A stretch of 18,519 nucleotides of DNA, from the NCBI RefSeq assembly GCF_902490045.1, contig NZ_CABUCJ010000045.1, positions 1 to 18,519 on the forward strand, read 5' to 3'. The position numbers were made by a program, and so were the translations under genes. Source of the DNA: an uncultured Anaerotruncus sp. (lineage in GTDB: Bacteria > Bacillota > Clostridia > Oscillospirales > Ruminococcaceae). Below, piece by piece: positions 13,864-18,519 of the stretch (position 1 is the stretch's first letter; every line of letters begins with the position of its first letter). The notes below the pieces were generated by a model. That model was not told the origin of the DNA. It saw only the letters and a list, made by a program, of their open reading frames with translations, and did no database searches.

Positions 13864-15849
13864 ATGAACGAGGGAAGCGGACGGGTGAGCGATCTGCGCT
13901 ATTTGCAGCTGCTTGCCCGGCAATATCCGAACACGCGGGCGGCAAGCAGCGAGATCATCAATCTCCAGGCGATCCTCAACCTGCCCAAGGGCACCGAGCA
14001 TTTCATGTCCGACCTGCACGGAGAGTACGAGGCGTTTTTACATATCCTCAACAGCGCGTCGGGGGCGGTGCGGGAAAAGTGCGACATCCTCTTTGAAAAC
14101 ACGATGACGCGGGAGGAGCGCGCCCGTCTGGCCACACTGGTCTACTATCCCGAGGAGAAGCTGCGGGAGATCCACGAGACGGTCAACGACATCGGGGAGT
14201 GGTATAAGCTCACCCTTCACCGGCTGATCGAAATCTGCCGCCTCGTCACCTCCAAATACACCCGCTCCAAGGTGCGCAAAGCGCTGCCCGCGGACTACGC
14301 CTACATCATCGACGAGCTGCTCAACACCAACTACGAGGTGCACAACAAAAAGGACTACTACGAAAACATCCTCTCGACGATTATCCACCTCGGACGCGCG
14401 GAGGATTTCATCATCGCGGTGTCCGGGGTCATCAAGACGCTGATCGTCGACCACCTGCACATCGTGGGGGACATCTTTGACCGGGGCCCCCGCGCCGACA
14501 TCATCCTCGACTCCCTCATGGCGCACCATTCGGTGGATATCCAGTGGGGCAACCACGACGCGCTCTGGATGGGCGCGGCCACCGGCAGCCGCACCTGCAT
14601 CGCGACGGTGCTCAACAACTCGATCACCTACAACAACCTCGAGGTGATCGAGACGGGCTACGGCATCAGCCTGCGCCCGCTGGCGCTCTTCGCCAACGAG
14701 GTCTACCGCGACGTGGACGTCTCGCGCTTTTTGCCAAAGGGACCGGTCGACGCGGCCACCTTCGACGCCAAGGATGCCGCACTCGCCGCGCGAATGCACA
14801 AGGCGATCGCGGTCATCCTCTTCAAGCTCGAGGGGCAGATCATCCTGCGCAACCCGGAGTTCGGCATGGACGACCGGCTGCTGCTCGACAAGATCGACTA
14901 CGCGAACCGCACCGTGCGGATTGGGGGCGCCGACTACCCGCTGCGGGACACCGACTTCCCCACCGTCGACCGCGCGAACCCCTACGCCCTCTCCCCCGAG
15001 GAGGAACGGGTCATGGCCCAGCTCAAAGCGGCCTTCCTCAGCAGCGAAAAGCTCCAGCGGCACGCGCGCTTCCTCTACACCAAGGGCGGGCTCTACAAGT
15101 GCTACAACGGCAACCTGCTCTATCACGGCTGCATTCCCATGAACGACGACAGCTCCTTCATGGAGTTTTCCATCGGCTGCGAAAAGCTCGCGGGCCGGGC
15201 CTTTTTCGATCATGCGGAGGCGCTGGCCCGGCAGGGCTACTACGCCCCCGAGGGCTCGCCCGAAAAGCAGTCGGGCAAGGACTTTTTGTGGTTCCTCTGG
15301 TGCGGGCGCAACTCCCCCCTCTTCGGGCGGGACCACATCGCCACCTTTGAGCGCGCGCTCGTCCCCGACGAGTCCACGTGGGTGGAACGCAAAAATCCCT
15401 ATTACTCCTACTACAACGACGCGGACGTCTGCATCCGCATCCTGCGGGAGTTCGGCCTGGAGGGCCCGCACTGCCATATCGTGAACGGCCATGTGCCGGT
15501 CAAATCGAAGGACGGGGAAAATCCCATCAAGGCGGGCGGGCGGCTGATCGTCATCGACGGCGGCTTCTGCCGCGCCTACCAGCCGACCACCGGCATCGCC
15601 GGCTACACCCTGATCTACAACTCCTGGGGCATCCGCATCGCCTCCCACGAGCCCTTCTCCGGGCGGGAAAACGCCATCCGCAACAACAAGGACATCGTCT
15701 CCACCTCGGTGGTGTTCGAGCGGATGGAGTCCCGCATTAAGATCGCCGAAACCGACATCGGCGAGGAGCTGCGCCGCAACATCGAGGACCTCAAATGGCT
15801 GCTCATCGCCTTTAAAACAGGTGAGATCAAAGAGAGAAATTCCTATTGA
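13864..15849 (+). CDS. fbp: Fructose-1,6-bisphosphatase, class III (Firmicutes type)
   Basis: A 661-aa enzyme of normal class III length that hydrolyses fructose-1,6-bisphosphate to fructose-6-phosphate in gluconeogenesis. It has calcineurin-like metallophosphatase motifs: EHFMSDLHGEYEAF (D50, H52), GDIFDRGPRAD (D203, D207), WGNHDALWMG (N230, H231, D232), then FLWCGRNSPLFGRD and HIVNGHVPVKSKDGE near the C-terminus. The reading frame is open about 66 codons further upstream, but AAAGGGG seven bases before the ATG at 13864 fixes the start there, and the upstream part overlaps a terminator and the promoter. It is monocistronic, with its own promoter and a terminator directly after the stop. Confidence 0.95.
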   Translation: MNEGSGRVSDLRYLQLLARQYPNTRAASSEIINLQAILNLPKGTEHFMSDLHGEYEAFLHILNSASGAVREKCDILFENTMTREERARLATLVYYPEEKLREIHETVNDIGEWYKLTLHRLIEICRLVTSKYTRSKVRKALPADYAYIIDELLNTNYEVHNKKDYYENILSTIIHLGRAEDFIIAVSGVIKTLIVDHLHIVGDIFDRGPRADIILDSLMAHHSVDIQWGNHDALWMGAATGSRTCIATVLNNSITYNNLEVIETGYGISLRPLALFANEVYRDVDVSRFLPKGPVDAATFDAKDAALAARMHKAIAVILFKLEGQIILRNPEFGMDDRLLLDKIDYANRTVRIGGADYPLRDTDFPTVDRANPYALSPEEERVMAQLKAAFLSSEKLQRHARFLYTKGGLYKCYNGNLLYHGCIPMNDDSSFMEFSIGCEKLAGRAFFDHAEALARQGYYAPEGSPEKQSGKDFLWFLWCGRNSPLFGRDHIATFERALVPDESTWVERKNPYYSYYNDADVCIRILREFGLEGPHCHIVNGHVPVKSKDGENPIKAGGRLIVIDGGFCRAYQPTTGIAGYTLIYNSWGIRIASHEPFSGRENAIRNNKDIVSTSVVFERMESRIKIAETDIGEELRRNIEDLKWLLIAFKTGEIKERNSY

Positions 15850-15855
15850 TTTTAA

Positions 15856-15885
15856 AAGGCCGCCCTTTTGGGCGGCCTTCCTTTT
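15856..15885 (+). terminator. Rho-independent terminator of fbp
   Basis: A 10-bp perfect stem (aaggccgccc/gggcggcctt, TTTT loop) is followed by CCTTTTT. It starts 7 bp after the fbp stop. Confidence 0.92.
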
Positions 15886-15950
15886 TGAGATTTGCCGCCC
15901 AGCGGCTAGAAGGCTTGCCGGTGGTCGACCGGCGGCGGTCCTTAGGCTTA

Positions 15951-16076
15951 CCGCTCAGTGAGCAGTGCAGTTGCCGGGTCCCGCCCCGGCAGGCGGGTCC
16001 ATTTCTTGCGCGCCCAAGAAATGGACGAAAGAAAGGCGCTCAAGGGGACTTCCGCCAGTCCCCTTGAGAATCCCCT
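15951..16076 (+). repeat. Structured repeat, copy A (plus orientation, downstream of fbp)
   Basis: A copy of a repeat with a second, inverted copy at 16866-17015. In order: a short stem (gctc/gagc), a G/C stem in a block identical between copies (GTTGCCGGGTCCCGCCCCGGC region), a 12-bp perfect stem with loop CGCGCC (arms 15997-16008 and 16015-16026), a GAAAGAAAGGCGCTC linker, and a 10-bp perfect stem (16041-16050 and 16057-16066) followed by AGAATCCCC. Between the two copies the stems differ by paired changes that keep pairing, as expected for a conserved fold. The upstream part (15886-15950) holds two more small stems. No coding sense is evident. Confidence 0.8.
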
Positions 16077-16169
16077 GGGAGTACCTTGCCATAACCCGAA
16101 GACTGCCGCCACTCCCCACGGGTACACTAGCTGAGGGCTCAATTCAGGTTGCGGACGCTCCCAACCACT

Positions 16170-16376
16170 TTAAATTGTCACGCGCGCCTTGTCAAGAGAG
16201 CCTACCGCTTTATCAAGCTCGTCCAAGAGCATGGCATACAGGTCCCGATAGTCTTCATCAGCGGGACGTTCAATACAAATAAAGCTTTCCTCCGCCTTCC
16301 GTATGGCATCCGTCAAGTGGTCGATCTCTGCCAGCAAAACACAAAATAATTTGTAATAGCGCTCCCGATACGTCAT
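16170..16376 (-). CDS. Small 68-aa protein of unknown function, divergent from the XRE repressor gene
   Basis: I do not recognise the family. The 68-aa product is mostly charged and predicted helical (MTYRERYYKLFCVLLAEIDH, then LTDAIRKAEE and YAMLLDELDKAVGSLDKARV). Hydrophobic residues are spaced as in a helical hairpin or short coiled coil; there is no signal peptide or clear membrane segment. The ATG at 16376 is set by GGAGGG six bases upstream; the frame is open 23 codons further up but would cross the promoter and operators. A good promoter (TTGACT-17-TAAAAT) with an operator in its spacer drives it. The base composition is clearly more AT-rich than the flanking genes, as for the neighbouring regulator. 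A partner or effector in an antitoxin- or phage-like switch is possible but unproven. Confidence 0.7.
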   Translation of the reverse strand: MTYRERYYKLFCVLLAEIDHLTDAIRKAEESFICIERPADEDYRDLYAMLLDELDKAVGSLDKARVTI

Positions 16377-16416
16377 ATATTTCCCTCCGAAATGATTAAT
16401 TTTTACATTTGCTGTA

Positions 16417-16445
16417 ATTTTATCTGTATTACAGATAAAAGTCAA
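16417..16445 (-). promoter_or_regulatory. Promoter of the 68-aa gene
   Basis: On the minus strand TTGACT (16440-16445) and TAAAAT (16417-16422) are separated by exactly 17 bp. The operator at 16421-16437 fills the spacer, so a bound repressor would block RNA polymerase. Confidence 0.75.
16418..16440. promoter_or_regulatory. Operator O1 between the divergent genes
   Basis: A 23-bp inverted repeat with 11-bp perfect arms (TTTTATCTGTA-T-TACAGATAAAA). Its core TATCTG-N5-CAGATA is repeated in O2 at 16446-16462. It probably binds the XRE-family protein encoded next to it. Confidence 0.75.
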
Positions 16446-16463
16446 TATCTGAAATCCAGATAT
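16445..16463. promoter_or_regulatory. Operator O2 between the divergent genes
   Basis: Inverted repeat ATATCTG-AAATC-CAGATAT with the same TATCTG-N5-CAGATA architecture as O1, centred 25 bp away. It lies just upstream of the start of the XRE gene and touches the -35 of the opposite promoter, so one repressor could control both directions. Confidence 0.72.
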
Positions 16464-16487
16464 CGCATAATAAATGCGGTGATGGAT

Positions 16488-16724
16488 ATGGTGTTTTACA
16501 ACTTGAGGGCGCTTCGTATCGATAATGATATCACACAGCAGACGTTAGCCAACGTGCTTGGCATTGCACAAAACACTTACTCCCAGTATGAAACGGGAAA
16601 AATCGACTTCACCGATGAAATGCTGCTGAAGCTCGCCAAATATTATCATACCAGCGTGGATTATCTGATGGATTTAACCGATGAGAAAAACCCTTATCCT
16701 CCGTCGACGCGACACAAACGATAA
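16488..16724 (+). CDS. Small XRE-family (Cro/CI-type) transcriptional repressor
   Basis: A 78-aa single-domain helix-turn-helix protein. The HTH_3 fold covers nearly all of it (about residues 5-57): FYNLRALRIDNDITQQTLAN, then VLGIAQNTYSQYETGKIDFT with the recognition helix in IAQNTYSQYE, and KLAKYYHTSVDYLMDL closing the fold. The start at ATG 16488 has GGTG six bases upstream; an ATG two codons earlier (16482) is also possible, and longer versions would cross the operators. It is divergent from the 68-aa gene, with two matching operators between them, which points to self-regulation and control of the neighbour. Its AT-richness suggests acquisition from a mobile element or phage. No integrase or other phage gene is in the window. 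Confidence 0.88.
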   Translation: MVFYNLRALRIDNDITQQTLANVLGIAQNTYSQYETGKIDFTDEMLLKLAKYYHTSVDYLMDLTDEKNPYPPSTRHKR

Positions 16725-16750
16725 GCGGCCGCCTTCTGGCGGCCGCTTTT
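16723..16750 (+). terminator. Terminator of the XRE gene
   Basis: An 11-bp perfect stem (AAGCGGCCGCC/GGCGGCCGCTT, loop TTCT) ending in TTTT and followed by GTCTTTC. The left arm overlaps the last two bases of the stop codon. Confidence 0.9.
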
Positions 16751-16865
16751 GTCTTTCTGCAAGTTATGCGTCTCTCCCCGGCCGCACCTCTGATACGGCG
16801 CCTGAGGCCCTCGAGCAGACGCATTGCGCCTGCCCCATATTCGAGGCTGGCTGCTTCCACGCGGA

Positions 16866-17015
16866 GGGGGGATTCTCAAGGGGGGCGAGCTTTGCGCCCT
16901 GCCTTCTTCAAGTGAGCCCCCCTTGAGCGCCCTTCTTCCGTCGACTTCTTGGGCGCGCAAGAAGTCGACCCGCCCGCCGGGGCGGGACCCGGCAACTACA
17001 CCGCTCGATGAGCGG
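16866..17015 (-). repeat. Structured repeat, copy B (minus orientation, downstream of the flavodoxin-like gene)
   Basis: An inverted copy of the repeat at 15951-16076, beginning 7 bp after the stop of the flavodoxin-like gene and co-oriented with it. It has the same order of stems: ccgctc/gagcgg (17001-17015), the shared G/C block, a 12-bp perfect stem with the same loop CGCGCC (arms 16940-16951 and 16958-16969 on the plus strand), and a final 10-bp perfect stem (16877-16886 and 16916-16925) whose loop is 29 bases instead of six. The AGAATCCCC tail is also present. The region 16751-16865 between it and the XRE terminator shows no gene. Confidence 0.8.
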
Positions 17016-17021
17016 CGCCCC

Positions 17022-17579
17022 CTACAAATCCATTGCCAGATCGCGCGCGGCCTCCAGCCATTCGCTCTTGGCGGCGTCTCCGATTTCGCCCAGGCCGGGC
17101 GCCACGATGACGCCGCGGTCCTCCCAGCCGAGATAGTCGGCCATGACCTCGTAGTTCGCGACGGCGGGCTCAAAATCGTCCTCCTCTTCGGAGGCGCCGC
17201 AGAGGATGAGCGCGCTCTCCTTATCCGCGAACGCCCGGCGCTTGTCGTCGCCGTGGCAGAGCGGGTAAAACCGGTCGATGACGGCCTTGAGCTGGGAGGG
17301 CAGTCCAAAATAGTAGATCGGCGCGGCAAAGACGATCATGTCCGCCACATTGAGCTTGGGGTAGAGCTTCTGCATGTCGTCCTGCTGGACGCAGGGCAGG
17401 CCGTCCTTTTTCCAGCAGCGCTCACACGCCAGGCAGCCCGCGATCTTCATGCCGCCGACCCGCAGCACCTCCACCTCATGCCCCTTTTCCCGCGCTGCGG
17501 CGGCGAACGTCTCCGCGAGGACCTGGCTGTTGCCCTTTGGACGCGGGCTCCCCACCAGGACCAGGATGTTCTTTTTCAT
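17022..17579 (-). CDS. Flavodoxin-fold NAD(P)H-dependent oxidoreductase, possible iron-sulfur flavoprotein
   Basis: A 185-aa FMN-reductase-like protein. The N-terminal FMN phosphate loop is GSPRPKGNSQ (10-19). The segment from residue 49 has a compact cysteine motif, C49-x2-C52-x2-C55-x7-C63, of the kind used to bind a 4Fe-4S cluster in Isf-type iron-sulfur flavoproteins. A flavin-contacting AAPIYYFGLPSQLKAVIDRF stretch follows. Many relatives are listed only as NAD(P)H-dependent oxidoreductase, so the cluster is likely but not certain. The frame is open upstream into degV, but GGAGG eight bases before the ATG at 17579 decides the start. It follows degV by 19 bp, so the two are probably one operon, and it ends next to repeat copy B. 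Confidence 0.9.
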   Translation of the reverse strand: MKKNILVLVGSPRPKGNSQVLAETFAAAAREKGHEVEVLRVGGMKIAGCLACERCWKKDGLPCVQQDDMQKLYPKLNVADMIVFAAPIYYFGLPSQLKAVIDRFYPLCHGDDKRRAFADKESALILCGASEEEDDFEPAVANYEVMADYLGWEDRGVIVAPGLGEIGDAAKSEWLEAARDLAMDL

Positions 17580-17598
17580 GCCACATTCCTCCGTCCGG

Positions 17599-18432
17599 TC
17601 AAAATGCGATGATGACGCCGCCCTCGTTGGCATACATTGTACTGATGCCGCGGGTGGGGGCGACGACGATCTCCTTGAAGTTGTAGCGGCGGGCGGCCTC
17701 CGCGCGGATAAAATGCGCCTGCCGCTCGTTGTTGCAGTGGGTGATGACAAGGGTGCGGTCGGAGAAATTGCTCCGCCGCTCGCCGATGATGTCGACCAGC
17801 CTTGTGAAGGCGCGCACCGAACCGCGCGCCTTTTCGTAGAGCTTGATTTCCCCGGCGTCCCCCATCATGATCGGGCGCAGCGACATCGCGGACGCGACAT
17901 AGCCGGTCAGCCTGCCCATGCGGCCCGCCTTGATCAGGGTGTCCAGGTTCTCCACGATAAAATAGGTCTTCATCCCGTGGATAAACGAGGTGACCTCGCG
18001 GACGATCCCGTCAAACGACATTCCCGCCTCGGCGCACTCCTTGATCCGGAGGCCGACGGCGATCTCCCCCGCGGACGCGGAGAGGGAATCGAAGACGTGC
18101 ACGCGGTGGCCCGGATGCTCCGACTCGACCATCTCTTTCGCGACCATCGCGCTGTTGTAGGAGCCGCTCAGCTTGGAGGAAAGGGTGACCGCGAAGACCT
18201 CCTTCGCCTCGAGAAAGAGCCTCGCCCACACGTCGGGCGCGGGGCAGGCGGATTTCGGGATGTGGCGGCTCTGCTTCATGGCCGCGAGAAAGTGCGGGAT
18301 ATCCATCGAATCGTCGTCGATATAGCTCACATCGTCGAGCAGGATGGTCAGCGGAGCCGTTTTAGCGCCCAGCGGCCCGGTAAGCGCGGGAACCAGCTCG
18401 CAGCAGCTGTCGGCAACCAGTTTGTATTCCAT
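17599..18432 (-). CDS. DegV-family fatty-acid-binding protein
   Basis: A 277-aa DegV-family protein. The two-domain fold shows the usual landmarks: an N-terminal VADSCCELVP (the family has VTDSTCDL-like), PKSACPAPDVW (the family TSQPSP region), TLSSKLSGSYNSA (83-95), VFDSLSASAGEIA, the ENLDTLIKAGRMGRL segment, and a C-terminal APTRGISTMYANEGGVIIAF. These proteins bind a fatty acid and act in Firmicutes as FakB-type subunits that present it to the kinase FakA for phosphorylation; no FakA gene is in the window. The ATG at 18432 has AGGAAC about eight bases upstream; the 17 extra codons in frame before it lack a ribosome site. Confidence 0.94.
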   Translation of the reverse strand: MEYKLVADSCCELVPALTGPLGAKTAPLTILLDDVSYIDDDSMDIPHFLAAMKQSRHIPKSACPAPDVWARLFLEAKEVFAVTLSSKLSGSYNSAMVAKEMVESEHPGHRVHVFDSLSASAGEIAVGLRIKECAEAGMSFDGIVREVTSFIHGMKTYFIVENLDTLIKAGRMGRLTGYVASAMSLRPIMMGDAGEIKLYEKARGSVRAFTRLVDIIGERRSNFSDRTLVITHCNNERQAHFIRAEAARRYNFKEIVVAPTRGISTMYANEGGVIIAF

Positions 18433-18480
18433 CGTTTCAGTTCCTTTCCTGCGCGGCCCCAAACGCCCTCCGCCGCAATC

Positions 18481-18501
18481 CAAAACGGCGGCGCCGTTTT
18501 G
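18481..18501 (-). terminator. Hairpin upstream of degV, possible terminator of the preceding gene
   Basis: A 9-bp perfect stem (CAAAACGGC/GCCGTTTTG, three-base loop) close to the right window edge. On the minus strand the second arm contains TTTT. Its gene, if any, is outside the window. Confidence 0.4.
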
Positions 18502-18519
18502 CGGCCGCCCGGCGGCCGG

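Noticed and set aside
16609..16860. 83-codon frame on the minus strand over the end of the XRE gene
   Set aside because: It crosses the XRE coding region and its terminator, with no ribosome site or recognisable motif.
15951..17015. Complete insertion sequence bounded by the two inverted repeats
   Set aside because: No transposase between them, no target duplication at the outer edges, and each repeat begins next to a neighbouring gene; a repeat pair around a small acquired module fits better.
1..18519. CRISPR array, tRNA or rRNA genes
   Set aside because: No regularly spaced direct repeats and no cloverleaf or rRNA-like stretches were found by reading both strands.

Overview
The window is about 18.5 kb of high-GC chromosomal DNA. 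Gene content and style point to an anaerobic Firmicute of class Clostridia, probably an Oscillospiraceae/Ruminococcaceae relative: strong AGGAGG-type ribosome binding sites, a class III (Firmicutes-type) fructose-1,6-bisphosphatase, DegV, rubrerythrin, a Clostridia-style Mrp and lipoproteins with short signal peptides. This lineage call is inference from gene families, not a database match.

Layout. (1) 1-514: the 3' end of a UvrD/PcrA-type helicase gene and its terminator. (2) 556-7424, minus strand: a complete phosphate-starvation operon in the order pstS-pstC-pstA-pstB-phoU-phoB-phoR. It is preceded by an 11-bp-periodic Pho box and has two strong hairpins between pstS and pstC. The PstS protein is circularly permuted: the half that normally follows comes first. 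(3) 7745-9623, minus strand: rubrerythrin and an Mrp/NBP35 Fe-S carrier, separated by a hairpin-dense intergenic region. (4) 9624-10454, minus: a membrane protein with NapH-like cysteine motifs and two 4Fe-4S clusters. (5) 10558-13623, plus: DNA polymerase IV (dinB), then a WG-repeat lipoprotein. (6) 13789-15885, plus: class III fbp, with a 31-bp palindrome lying across its predicted promoter and start site. (7) 15951-17015: two copies, in inverted orientation, of a structured repeat of about 125-150 bp. They flank an AT-richer module with a 68-aa unknown protein gene divergent from a small XRE-family repressor. Two matching operators (TATCTG-N5-CAGATA) lie between the two genes. (8) 17022-18432, minus: a DegV-family gene followed by a flavodoxin-fold, possibly Fe-S-containing, oxidoreductase.

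How the parts work together. The pst operon encodes a high-affinity phosphate ABC importer, its negative regulator PhoU, and the PhoR/PhoB two-component system that probably activates the Pho box in front of pstS. Rubrerythrin, Mrp, the 4Fe-4S membrane protein and the flavodoxin-fold protein fit an oxygen-sensitive, Fe-S-rich anaerobic lifestyle.

The items most worth a second look are: the paired structured repeats, where five base pairs change on both sides of the stem between copies; the small XRE/68-aa divergent module with its two-operator switch lying between them; the permuted PstS; and the palindrome over the fbp promoter.
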